From contig CASQMQ010000061.1 in assembly GCA_949430125.1 (NCBI GenBank), forward strand, positions 1 through 42,257: a DNA stretch of 42,257 nt, read 5' to 3'. This DNA is from an uncultured Pseudomonadales bacterium. Its GTDB lineage: Bacteria > Pseudomonadota > Gammaproteobacteria > Pseudomonadales > Pseudohongiellaceae. A program made the translations under genes and the position numbers. Below the pieces are notes generated by a model. The model had not been told where the DNA came from. It searched no databases and was given only the letters and a program-made list of their open reading frames with translations. Shown piece by piece: positions 10,374 to 18,491 of the stretch; the stretch's first letter is position 1, and every line of letters starts with the position of its first letter.

Positions 10374-10944
10374 TTAGTCCTGCTTCTCTGCGTCAGGAGC
10401 AGTAGCTTCTTCAGCTGGTGCTTCCGGTGCAGCTGCAGGCACTTCTTCAGCTGTTGCATCCGGTGCAGCTATCTTCAGGGGCTTCTTCTACAGGAGCCTC
10501 TTCAGCAGGAGCGGCAGCTTCTTCCGCGGCTTTCGCTGCAGCTGCTTTTGCTGCAGACGCTGCGGCTGCGTCATCTTCCATCTTGCGCTTCTGCTCGGCA
10601 CGTTGCTTGCGCTCTTTGCCTTCGCGCTCGCCCTTCAGAATAAAAGTTTCTTCCGTTACAGGCGCCTTTGTCTTAATAACAAGGTTACGAATAACCGCAT
10701 CATTGAAGCGAAATAGAGTAGTAAGCTCTTCCAAAGCTTCACCGTTGCACTCGATGTTCATGAGTACGTAGTGCGCTTTGTGGATCTTATTTATTGGGTA
10801 GGCGAGTTGGCGTCTGCCCCAGTCTTCCAATCGGTGAATCTGCCCACCGCTATCGGCCATCAACTGAGTATAGCGCTCGATCATCCCGGCGACCTGCTCT
10901 GACTGGTCGGGATGCACCAAGAATACAATTTCATAGTGTCTCAT
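10374..10944 (-). CDS. rpsF: 30S ribosomal protein bS6 with Ala/Glu-rich tail (one frameshift)
   Basis: Partner of bS18 in the 30S platform. The start is set at the ATG of [14 protein letters not shown] because AAGGAG lies six bases upstream; the tracked ORF begins 12 codons too early. Core motifs are [20 protein letters not shown] and [13 protein letters not shown]. After about residue 100 the protein becomes a basic then Ala/Glu/Pro-rich tail. The tracked ORF ends in an unlikely CTGCNS. Deleting one base near 10469-10473 restores [20 protein letters not shown] and a stop at 10374, giving about 189 residues against the usual 95-140. The repaired tail has the same composition as the tail before the break, which supports the repair. 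Confidence 0.93.
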
Positions 10945-11271
10945 AGAGACTCCTTCTGGGTTAATGCCTTCCATCAGCACTGATGTGCGCGGTAAGACAA
11001 GGAGTTATGTAGCTGCGGAAACTAGTCCCGCAGATAAAAACGAGGGGGAATTCTAGGGATTCTGAGTGGGGGATGCAAGCTTTACTCATACTTAGAGAGG
11101 CTAAATCACGATTAATAGGCCGTTTCTTTCTATTTCTAACCAATACTGAAAAGTCATGCATGGCTTTTCAGTATATCGCGCGCCAAAAGCTGGCGTAAAA
11201 ATTTAATTTTACTTGCTATTGGCACACTCGCATTGGCCTTAGCGGGCAATGGTTGCACATCCCTGTGCAAC
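10945..11271 (-). promoter_or_regulatory. rpsF leader region: candidate promoter and three inverted repeats
   Basis: This 327-base gene-free stretch separates rlmB from rpsF. On the minus strand a candidate promoter has -10 TATACT (11170-11175) with TTTACG (11194-11199) 18 bases upstream. The -10 overlaps a perfect 11-base inverted repeat, ATACTGAAAAG / CTTTTCAGTAT (11143-11174, 10-base loop). Two more palindromes lie in the presumed leader: CTGCGG / CCGCAG (11013-11033) and CATCAGCACTGATG (10972-10985). Many bacteria control rpsF through a leader bound by bS6:bS18; whether one of these hairpins is that element cannot be decided here. The first repeat lacks a T-run, so it is not an obvious rlmB terminator. 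Confidence 0.45.
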
Positions 11272-12033
11272 TCAGTCGATACTAATTCGCTGCCTACGGG
11301 CCTCATACAGACAGACTCCCGTCGCCACGGATACGTTTAGACTGCTGAGCGCGCCCGCCATAGGTATAGATATCAGAAAGTCGCAACTCTTGCGCGTTAA
11401 ACGGCGTAGACCCCTGCCCTCCGAGCCCATGATCAGCGCTATCGCGCCGCCTAAATCTTGATCATACAGAGAGCTGTCAGCCTGATCGGCGGCACCCACC
11501 AGCCAAATGCCTTCTTCCTTCAGCTTGTCCAAACAACGAGCTAGGTTCGTCACCGAGGCGAGATTAACCGTCTCAGCAGCCCCGCAGGCCACCTTGCGCA
11601 CTGTAGCGTTCAGGCCCACTGAGTTATCTTTGGGGATGATCACGGCATCGACGCCCGCCGCATCCGCGCTGCGTATGCAGGCCCCCAGGTTATGAGGATC
11701 GGTAACGCCATCCAGTATCAGCAATAAAGGCGGATGATCTAGACCCTTTAGCAGCTCAAACAGACTATTTTCCGACAGAATGCTGTTTTCGAATTCCGCG
11801 ATGGCAGCGACACCCTGATGCACGCCCTCGAATTCTCTCTCGAAGGCTTCCTTGCTGAGTTCTTCTACCGTGACATTCCCAGCAGCCGCTAGCTCTCGAA
11901 GCTCATTGATGCGCTTGTCGTTTCTACCAAGCTGGATTAGCAGCCGGCTTACAGACCCAGGTCGCTGAACGAGTAGCTCGGAGACCGCATGTATGCCAAT
12001 TACTTTTCCTTGATTGTCTTTTTCGTTCTTCAT
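11272..12033 (-). CDS. rlmB: 23S rRNA (guanosine-2'-O-)-methyltransferase RlmB
   Basis: SPOUT-class enzyme that 2'-O-methylates G2251 in the peptidyl-transferase P-loop of 23S rRNA using SAM. 253 residues with a substrate-binding N-terminal domain (VIGIHAVSELL) and the catalytic knot: ILDGVTDPHNLGACIRSADA, LIMGSEGRGLRRLT and IPMAGALSSLNVSVATGV. It follows rnr by 56 bases on the same strand, the usual rnr-rlmB pair, and both probably share a transcript. Frame intact. Confidence 0.97.
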   Translation of the reverse strand: MKNEKDNQGKVIGIHAVSELLVQRPGSVSRLLIQLGRNDKRINELRELAAAGNVTVEELSKEAFEREFEGVHQGVAAIAEFENSILSENSLFELLKGLDHPPLLLILDGVTDPHNLGACIRSADAAGVDAVIIPKDNSVGLNATVRKVACGAAETVNLASVTNLARCLDKLKEEGIWLVGAADQADSSLYDQDLGGAIALIMGSEGRGLRRLTRKSCDFLISIPMAGALSSLNVSVATGVCLYEARRQRISID

Positions 12034-12089
12034 GATGATCGTTGTTATTCTTGTTAAGACCCTGTTTGCACTCAGGGCTAAGCTCGCAG

Positions 12090-14627
12090 TTACGCTTTGG
12101 GCTTCGCGTTCGGTTTCTTGCTGCGTCTGGACGAAGGTTTCTTTTTAGGCTTTCCAGGTTCCGCACTAGCCTTCTTTCCAGGAGACTTTGTCGCAGTAGA
12201 TGTTCCCTTTCCAGATTTAGACTCCGCATTGGCTTGGCGTTTCTTGTGCTTCAATTTCTTAGAGGGCTTCGGCTTCTTCGAAGAATCAATTTTCTTCTTG
12301 GCGTGTTTTTCTTTTTTCGATTGCGGCTTTTTAGAATCAGGCTTTTTCGCTTTCGACTTGCCGAATTTTTTGGCCGACTGCTTCAGGCCAACCATCTGCA
12401 GGTCGATCTTCTTTTCATCCAGATCAACGCGCACAACTTTAACTTCAACGCTGTCACCCAGACGATAGGTCTTCTGGCTGCGCTCACCACTCAGGCTATG
12501 ATGCACTGGATCGAAGTGGTAGTAATCGTTGCTAAGCTCGCTAATATGCACCAAGCCTTCAACGTAAATTTCATTCAGCTCTACAAACAAACCAAAACTC
12601 GTCACCGAGGTAACAGTACCTATGAACTCGTCTCCCACTCGATCCTGCATGTATTCGCATTTCAACGCATCAATAACGCTATAGCTCGCCGCATCAGCGC
12701 GACGCTCAGAAGTGGAACAGATCTCGCCTAACTCAACCATCTGCTTTAAGTCGAATGGGTAAATTGTTTTCTTTGCAAGATCAGCCGCTCCAGGATGCTT
12801 CTTAACATGAGCTCCGGGCTTGTTACGAACTAGGTAACGGATGGCGCGATGCACCAACAGGTCTGGGTAACGACGAATGGGCGAAGTGAAATGCGCATAA
12901 GCGTCATAGCCCAAACCGAAATGCCCTAGATTTTCAGGCGAATAGACGGCCTGCATTAAGGAGCGAATCAGCATCGTCTGCAATAAAATACGGTCGGGAC
13001 GACCCGCCATCTGCTTCAGAACATACTGGTAGTCCGCCGGCTCTGGCTTGTCTCCACCGGGAAGATGCAGGTCCAACTCCTTGAGGAACATGCGCAGATT
13101 CTCTAGCTTCGCCGGATTAGGACCTTCATGCACACGGTACAGAGCGGGCAATTTGGAGTCTTCCAAAAGGCGTGCAGCCGCTACGTTCGCGCACAGCATG
13201 CATTCTTCGATCAAGCGATGCGCGTCGTTGCGAAACACCGGGACGATCTCTCGTATCTTTCTGTCTTCGCCGAATACGATGCGCGTTTCCGTCGTGTCGA
13301 AGTCCATGGCGCCGCCACTATCTCTTACTGCTCTTAGCGCATGAAAAAGAGAATATAGATTCTCGAAGTGCTCAATGAGGGAGTCATGACGCTTTTTAAT
13401 AGTTTCCTGTATGCTTTTCTGGGCATCATTCTCGGCAAGTTCGACTATGTCGGAAACTTCGTTGTAAGTCATGCGCCCATGAGAATGAATAACTGCTTCA
13501 TAAAAACTGTAGTCAGTCATCTCACCACTTTCCGAGATCTCCATCTCGCACACCATCGTCAGTCTGTCGACTTTGGGCTTCAAGGAGCAGAGGCCATTGG
13601 AAAGTTTTTCGGGCAACATGGGAATCACGTGGCCTGGAAAATAGACAGAGGTGGCTCGTGTGATAGCTTCTTCATCTAGCGCGCTGCCGATCTTCACGTA
13701 GTGTGAGACATCGGCGATCGCAACAAAGAGTGTCCAGCCGCCCTCTTTATGCTGACGTGCAAACACGGCATCATCGAAATCCTTCGCGTCTTCGCCATCG
13801 ATAGTAACGAATGGAATATCGCGTAAATCTGCGCGTCCTTGAAGATCGGCTTCACCGACCTCTTGCGAAAAGCGGTAAGTTTCTTTTTCTACGGCGGAAG
13901 GCCAGACATGGGGAATGTCGTGACTGCGCACTGCTACTTCTATTTCTAGACCAGGAGTCGTGCTGTCGCCAAGAACCTCGACAATCTTCGCGACAGCCTT
14001 GCGTCTCTTGCTAGGGTATTCGGTAATCTGCGCAACGACGAACTGACCATCTTCAGCGCTGCCCGCATTCTGGTCAGGAATTAGAATCTCATGGCTCACA
14101 CGCTTGCTATCAGGAACCAGAATGCCGAATCCATCTTCACGATAGTAGCGACCTACTATTTGCTCGAAGCGGCGCTTGAGTATCTCGACGATCATCCCTT
14201 CGCGCCGGCCACGGTTATCAAAACCGGAATGCCGCGCAAGCACCTCATCGCCATCGAAAAGCTTCTCCATCTCCCGCGTACCGAGGAACATATCGCCGGA
14301 GCCGTCTTCAGGAATGAAGAATCCATAGCCGTCCTTATTACCCTGAATACGACCCTTGATCAGATCCATATGCGCAGCCAAGCCGAATAGGCCCCGCCGG
14401 TTGCTGATGATCTGACCATCACGACTCATCGCGATTAGTCGCCGGCGTAACGCCTCAATCTGCTCCTCGGAAGTTAATTTCATCTGCTCACACAGCGCTA
14501 GGTGGCCGATTGGCTCACCGATCTGCTCTAACAGTTGAAGAATAAATTCCCGGCTGGAAATGGGATTGGCGTAGTTTTCAGCCTCACGCTGCGCGTGAGG
14601 ATCTTTGGATTTTGGGGTTTTAGGCAT
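12090..14627 (-). CDS. rnr: Ribonuclease R
   Basis: 3'-5' exoribonuclease of the RNB family that degrades structured RNA. 845 residues. In order: an N-terminal winged-helix region (SREFILQLLEQIGEPIGHLALCEQMK), cold-shock domains (GYGFFIPEDGSGDMFLGTREM), the RNB catalytic core with DGEDAKDFDDAVFA, the HFTSPIRRYPDLLVHR motif, an S1 domain (GTVTSVTSFGLFVELNEIYVEG), and a long Lys/Ser/Pro-rich basic tail of about 110 residues typical of RNase R. The 229-residue plus-strand ORF opposite the tail is a low-complexity shadow. The gene starts 158 bases from the divergent tRNA-Leu. Confidence 0.98.
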   Translation of the reverse strand: MPKTPKSKDPHAQREAENYANPISSREFILQLLEQIGEPIGHLALCEQMKLTSEEQIEALRRRLIAMSRDGQIISNRRGLFGLAAHMDLIKGRIQGNKDGYGFFIPEDGSGDMFLGTREMEKLFDGDEVLARHSGFDNRGRREGMIVEILKRRFEQIVGRYYREDGFGILVPDSKRVSHEILIPDQNAGSAEDGQFVVAQITEYPSKRRKAVAKIVEVLGDSTTPGLEIEVAVRSHDIPHVWPSAVEKETYRFSQEVGEADLQGRADLRDIPFVTIDGEDAKDFDDAVFARQHKEGGWTLFVAIADVSHYVKIGSALDEEAITRATSVYFPGHVIPMLPEKLSNGLCSLKPKVDRLTMVCEMEISESGEMTDYSFYEAVIHSHGRMTYNEVSDIVELAENDAQKSIQETIKKRHDSLIEHFENLYSLFHALRAVRDSGGAMDFDTTETRIVFGEDRKIREIVPVFRNDAHRLIEECMLCANVAAARLLEDSKLPALYRVHEGPNPAKLENLRMFLKELDLHLPGGDKPEPADYQYVLKQMAGRPDRILLQTMLIRSLMQAVYSPENLGHFGLGYDAYAHFTSPIRRYPDLLVHRAIRYLVRNKPGAHVKKHPGAADLAKKTIYPFDLKQMVELGEICSTSERRADAASYSVIDALKCEYMQDRVGDEFIGTVTSVTSFGLFVELNEIYVEGLVHISELSNDYYHFDPVHHSLSGERSQKTYRLGDSVEVKVVRVDLDEKKIDLQMVGLKQSAKKFGKSKAKKPDSKKPQSKKEKHAKKKIDSSKKPKPSKKLKHKKRQANAESKSGKGTSTATKSPGKKASAEPGKPKKKPSSRRSKKPNAKPKA

Positions 14628-14724
14628 TAAGGAAGGATACTAGAATTAAGAAGGTAGTATTATACACCCAGCAATGCCCAAATGTATGTGACAACAGTCA
14701 CTAGGAACTGTGGAAACCTTGGTA

Positions 14725-14753
14725 TTGACAGGCTCAGTGGCTATAGATAGAGT
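14725..14753 (+). promoter_or_regulatory. Promoter of tRNA-Leu
   Basis: A perfect -35 TTGACA (14725-14730) is followed after 17 bases by TAGAGT (14748-14753), a reasonable -10. Initiation would fall near 14760, about 25 bases before the tRNA. Confidence 0.6.
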
Positions 14754-14785
14754 TGCGATCCGGTGATTTCAACGCCGCAATTATT

Positions 14786-14872
14786 GCCCAGGTGGTGGAA
14801 TTGGTAGACACGCTAGCTTCAGGTGCTAGTGATCGCAAGGTCGTGGAGGTTCAAGTCCTCTTCTGGGCACCA
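14786..14872 (+). tRNA. tRNA-Leu (anticodon CAG)
   Basis: Class II tRNA of 87 bases including an encoded CCA. The acceptor stem GCCCAGG pairs with TCTGGGC (one G-T). The D-arm contains TTGGTAGAC. The anticodon arm CTAGC-TTCAGGT-GCTAG gives anticodon CAG. A variable arm (TGATCGCAAGGTCG region) of leucine type and a T-arm with GGTTCAAGTCC follow. It would read CUG codons. A tRNA-Leu next to rnr is also found in Pseudomonas. I looked for a downstream copy of its 3' end that would mark integration and did not see one. Confidence 0.96.
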
Positions 14873-15081
14873 CTCTATAGTCCGAATCAAGTCATAATCG
14901 CAGTTAGCCTTAAAAGCATTATTCCTGATTACTAATAATCCTTCCCATACATCGCAAATACCTTTGTAAATATTTTCAACCTTTTACCTCTAATTGTGGG
15001 TTTAGAGCCTTATCAAAATAAGACTCTACTGATCAGAAGTTTAAAGCTTCGAATCGGGTACGGCCCCTTAATATGTCAAAG

Positions 15082-15459
15082 CTAGCTACGGCGAGTCATT
15101 GTCCAGGGTACTTCAGTTCCCATGGCGCTGGCGCTTCCGATAATGCTATCACCCTCGACGGTGGCTGACATATCGTAGACCATCGGCGAACCGTCACGGT
15201 CAAGACGGAAGGAGATCTCGTTGCCCTCGGCTACGCCTTCGTCGATCGGCCAGGTGCGGCCGTCACCCAGATCAAAGGATCCAGTCAATGTATCGCCCTC
15301 GGCCGTCATAATAACCGTGGCGGTTAGTGCTCCAAAGGGGCTGCTCATGGTGAAATCCCAGGTTCCATCTGCCGGAGACGAGCTTGCATTCGTTGCGCAG
15401 GATGTGAGTGCGATAAGTATTGTTGAAAAGAAAAAGGCAGAGTAGAAATTTCTGTTCAT
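15082..15459 (-). CDS. Small predicted lipoprotein, function unknown
   Basis: 125 residues with a lipoprotein signal: hydrophobic FFFSTILIALTSC with the lipobox cysteine at residue 21, so it should be lipid-anchored in the periplasm. The mature part looks like a small beta-sandwich: alternating hydrophobic stretches in WDFTMSSPFGALTATVIM and GDTLTGSFDLGDGRTWPI, ending WTMTRRS. This style (GTWDF...TGS...G.EI.F) is common in exported proteins of unknown role. No partner is adjacent: 209 bases separate it from the tRNA and 333 from the next gene. Confidence 0.75.
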   Translation of the reverse strand: MNRNFYSAFFFSTILIALTSCATNASSSPADGTWDFTMSSPFGALTATVIMTAEGDTLTGSFDLGDGRTWPIDEGVAEGNEISFRLDRDGSPMVYDMSATVEGDSIIGSASAMGTEVPWTMTRRS

Positions 15460-15792
15460 TGGGTTCTCCCTAGTGATCCGATTTTTTCGTTGAACTGCTG
15501 AGCTTTTATATGAAGCTTTTTAAACGCTGGAATAGCCGAATTGGATCAGCCCCGGTAGTTGTTTTCAATCAGCTGGAGATAATATGCGAGCTATTCAATT
15601 ATACTTAAAGACACAACCTCGATGGACTGAGAAGAACCACATAGAACTATCTAAAGCTGAATCCCACAACGTACTTTGCCGCGGCAAATTATATTCAGAC
15701 ATCCTCAGGCAGACTTGATCATACTTCAAGAAGTCTTACCCGCTTTGAGCATCTAAGGTTAAGCTGAAGGGCGGACCCTAAATCAGTTATGG
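15460..15792. other. Gene-free 333-base stretch
   Basis: No convincing ORF, RNA or terminator. It presumably holds the promoter of the minus-strand lipoprotein (15459) and the 3' end of the CopC-like transcript. I see no strong motif. Confidence 0.5.
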
Positions 15793-16179
15793 TTAACGAT
15801 CGGTCGCGACATAAAATCGATAGGAACCTTCGTGGACAGTAGAGTCTTCTCCGATCACGGCCGACCAATCGACCACATATTCTCCATCCGGAATCGATGG
15901 ATTGGTGATTTCTATCATGAGATCGTCGGATCCCATGGTGTGAAAACCGCGTAAATCGTAATTCCCATCTGGGCCCGTAAGCGTAAGACCGCTATTTGGC
16001 ACATCTGGTAACGCGTCATAGAAGAGCCGCAAATTACGTGGGGCACGATTTAATACTGAATCTGCGGCAGGCTCAGCACGCAGAAAAGGTGAGTAACCAG
16101 TGCTACTAGCACAACTAACAAGAGAAGCTGCTACTACAAATAGCGCTAATAAGGATTTGAGTCTTCTGTTGCCCAGCAT
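15793..16179 (-). CDS. CopC-like domain lipoprotein
   Basis: The start is placed at the ATG of MLGNRRLKSLLALF because GAAGGAAG precedes it; the tracked ORF start is 24 codons further out and adds a non-signal-like extension. The signal ends at a lipobox (SLVSC, Cys 23), giving a 128-residue precursor. The mature domain follows the CopC/YobA pattern: FLRAEPAADSVLNRAPRNLRLFYD near the start, then LTGPDGNYDL, and DGEYVVDWSAVIGEDSTVHEG with GSYRFYV at the end. CopC proteins bind copper in the periplasm, but the usual copper-binding N-terminal His follows a cleaved signal, whereas here the domain is lipid-anchored, so metal binding is uncertain. No copper genes are adjacent. Confidence 0.75.
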   Translation of the reverse strand: MLGNRRLKSLLALFVVAASLVSCASSTGYSPFLRAEPAADSVLNRAPRNLRLFYDALPDVPNSGLTLTGPDGNYDLRGFHTMGSDDLMIEITNPSIPDGEYVVDWSAVIGEDSTVHEGSYRFYVATDR

Positions 16180-16408
16180 GTCGAACTTCCTTCTTGGGAT
16201 TTCACTGACTAGCGAATGCAAAATCCACGCGTGTAAGTAGATTGATTTCATGGGTCCAGTGTAACGCTTTGAAGGCCTAAATTCATCGACAGAATTTCAT
16301 CTGCAGCAATATGACGCGCAGCCTTAACTTGGATTTGGAACGAATTGCGAAGGGGGTGGGCGCTGGGATCTGAACGCGCCTTGGGATAATAAGTAGTAGG
16401 TTTAGTGC

Positions 16409-16597
16409 CTAGTGTTGATCTCGCTGCTTCTTCACCTGAGAGAGTTCTTTGGCAAATTGGTCGAGTCTCATGCGGATTTCGTCTTCTTTCTGCTTTTTAA
16501 GAAAATTCAGATCGCTATCTGCTTTCGCTTCTTGAATAGCTTCCGCTATGGCATCTGATATTGGCTTTTCTATTGCTGCTTCAGCAGATTTTTTCAT
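16409..16597 (-). CDS. Small charged helical protein, hypothetical
   Basis: 62 residues, highly charged and almost without Gly or Pro, with a heptad-like Lys/Glu/Leu spacing over AIAEAIQEAKADSDLNFL and LDQFAKELSQVKKQ, so probably one helical or coiled-coil element. GGAG lies about ten bases before the ATG. No family recognised. The composition is protein-like, but the length leaves doubt that it is expressed. Confidence 0.4.
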   Translation of the reverse strand: MKKSAEAAIEKPISDAIAEAIQEAKADSDLNFLKKQKEDEIRMRLDQFAKELSQVKKQRDQH

Positions 16598-17205
16598 TCG
16601 CTTATAACTCCAGCTAATGTGCGATTTCTAAGTAGGACTAGTTTCGGTTTATTCTTGTTTTACTACCTGCCCAGTAAATTATCGGAGAAGAATCACGTTT
16701 GAGACGATCAAACCACCAATTCTAAACAGGCTTACTACTTCAAAAAGCTAATAATTTAGCTACCTCTATTGAGCGCAACATATAGTGTACGTCGGCCAAA
16801 GTCAAACAATATATAGTGCTTTCAACTGCTTACAGATGCTTTTCCGACCCCCAAAATACATGATATATCTGGCCCCTTGCCCCTGTGCCACTGCATTCGC
16901 AGCCCAATAAACTTAATGATTTCTTACACTTAGCCCCAGGATGCAATGTCTGAATTCATCATAGTAAGGATCACCTAATTTTATAAATAAGGACACCCAA
17001 TTTAACTATTAATTGTTCAAACTAAGCTATCGACACGACGAATTGTCAATGAGATTGAAATTTCACCAGCAGCGTAGCGGGATTGTTAGGAATTCGAGTT
17101 ACTGAACGGAAATCAGCGAGGCCAAAAGCAGCTTTCCCGCTATGGGAGACATCGAGGATGAACTAATAGGTTTTCGTGAATGCAATTATGAAGGAGAGTT
17201 GGTAG
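16598..17205. other. Gene-free 608-base AT-rich stretch beside the RAYT transposase
   Basis: No ORF of interest on either strand. It is more AT-rich than its neighbours and contains the direct repeat described separately at 16966-17003. It lies just downstream of the minus-strand transposase gene and may be remnant mobile DNA. Confidence 0.5.
16966..17003. repeat. REP-like direct repeat near the Y1 transposase
   Basis: Two imperfect copies, AAGGATCACCTAATTT and AAGGACACCCAATTT, lie head to tail with seven bases between them. They sit about 200 bases beyond the 3' end of a REP-associated-type transposase. RAYT enzymes act on short repeated extragenic palindromes, so this is a candidate target, but I did not find a clear hairpin in it. 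Confidence 0.35.
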
Positions 17206-18303
17206 CTAAGTACTGCCGTATAACAATCGGGAGGAATTTATTCCCCTAATCCATTTGCGCGGGTGTTTTAAACTCACCCCTGACTTGATCCTGCTTTCAT
17301 GAAAATGAATGAGTGCCGATTCGGAACCCGCCGCCACTGAATAGTGGCGATGAAACGTTGTGACACTCTTGAGCCAAGATTCTGCACTTATTCCCAGTTC
17401 ATTTAACAATCTGTTCTTCTCATCCAGGGTATCGGTAATTCGGTGCGCCAAATACTCTTCTGGGTGCAGCGCTTTGCAAGTGACCTCTAACAGATCGAAG
17501 TAGCTTTGCGGCGTGATGGACAATCCCTCCTCGGCTACCCCTTCCATTTCGGACATAAGCCGAAGCTTCGCCTGCTTGCCTCCAGACTGGCGGCCCACGA
17601 GGTGCTTGGTAGTGCGTCGTTTAAGCAGACGATGCTGACGATAGCTTCTATTTTTGACTTTCTTAGCGTGATAAATTAGCCGCTCTTGAATCGACGTGAA
17701 GTCGCTATTCTCAAGAGAGTCCGTTATACCCGCTCGAATAGGGTTTAGATCCACATAAGCCATGCAGGTAACAAGTGCTTTCTCATCGAGAAGAGCCTGA
17801 CTCTTGAACCGTCCTTCCCAGAAACGTCCGCTGCATTCGTCTTCTCGGTTAGCTTGCCGTGCCACAATCTCGTTTACGCAGCGCATGAACCAACTAATAT
17901 CCATTAGTCGTTCGCGCCATAGGCTGATCTGTTGTTGCAGGCGCTTCTGCGCCGCCTTGCTCGATTTGTTTTTCTGCAGAGTTGCTATTAGAGCTGCGTT
18001 GCGAGGAAAGAGTGCTGTCCAGCGCTTGACCACCTCAGAGTCATCCCATTCTCCAGCCTGCTGCTCATTGACGAACAGTACGAGGTGATAGTGATTACTC
18101 ATGATGGCATAGGCACAGATGTCGATCGAAAACTGTGCAGCCAGCGTCTTAATTCGAGACACCAACCACTGCTTGCGATGATCGAAATTCTTACCAGTAA
18201 CAGGGTCGTCACCACATAGATAGGCGCGACGAACACAGCGTGAGATACAATGGTAGTAGGGCGTGTCTTGCAGCGACACTTGTTGGTATCTGGCTCGGGT
18301 CAT
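17206..18303 (-). CDS. REP-associated-type tyrosine transposase (Y1/IS200-like domain)
   Basis: 365-residue protein with an N-terminal Y1 transposase domain. The HuH metal-binding motif is in AIMSNHYHLVLFV (about residues 67-79). The segments GRFWEGRFKSQALLDE and CMAYVDLNPIRAGI are characteristic of the RAYT branch of PF01797. The C-terminal half, about 170 residues, is the longer basic extension common in marine gammaproteobacterial copies (RKWIRGINSSRLLYG near the end). It is a single gene with no second transposase ORF and no clear terminal inverted repeats. RAYTs are usually domesticated and act on REP sequences rather than moving themselves. Frame intact. Confidence 0.85.
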   Translation of the reverse strand: MTRARYQQVSLQDTPYYHCISRCVRRAYLCGDDPVTGKNFDHRKQWLVSRIKTLAAQFSIDICAYAIMSNHYHLVLFVNEQQAGEWDDSEVVKRWTALFPRNAALIATLQKNKSSKAAQKRLQQQISLWRERLMDISWFMRCVNEIVARQANREDECSGRFWEGRFKSQALLDEKALVTCMAYVDLNPIRAGITDSLENSDFTSIQERLIYHAKKVKNRSYRQHRLLKRRTTKHLVGRQSGGKQAKLRLMSEMEGVAEEGLSITPQSYFDLLEVTCKALHPEEYLAHRITDTLDEKNRLLNELGISAESWLKSVTTFHRHYSVAAGSESALIHFHESRIKSGVSLKHPRKWIRGINSSRLLYGST

Positions 18304-18491
18304 CGAACTTTTCTATCTAGCTCTGGTCATTTTTATTGCTGTGTCCAGTCAGATCGCCTCGAGATTTACGCCAAGACAAAATGCAAGCGGACCGCAGATT
18401 CTAGAGGGTTTGTAGTACTATGCAAGGCGAAATTAAAATCTGCTAAAGTAGCAGTGACACAACAAGCAGCAGAATTGCATTGAGGTAGTAA

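Noticed and set aside
12042-12731. 229-residue plus-strand ORF rich in Arg, Leu and Phe
   Set aside because: Antisense to the lysine-rich tail and S1 domain of rnr; its composition is what that low-complexity tail gives on the other strand.
14786-18303. tRNA-integrated genomic island with att sites
   Set aside because: No integrase gene and no repeat of the tRNA 3' end were found downstream.
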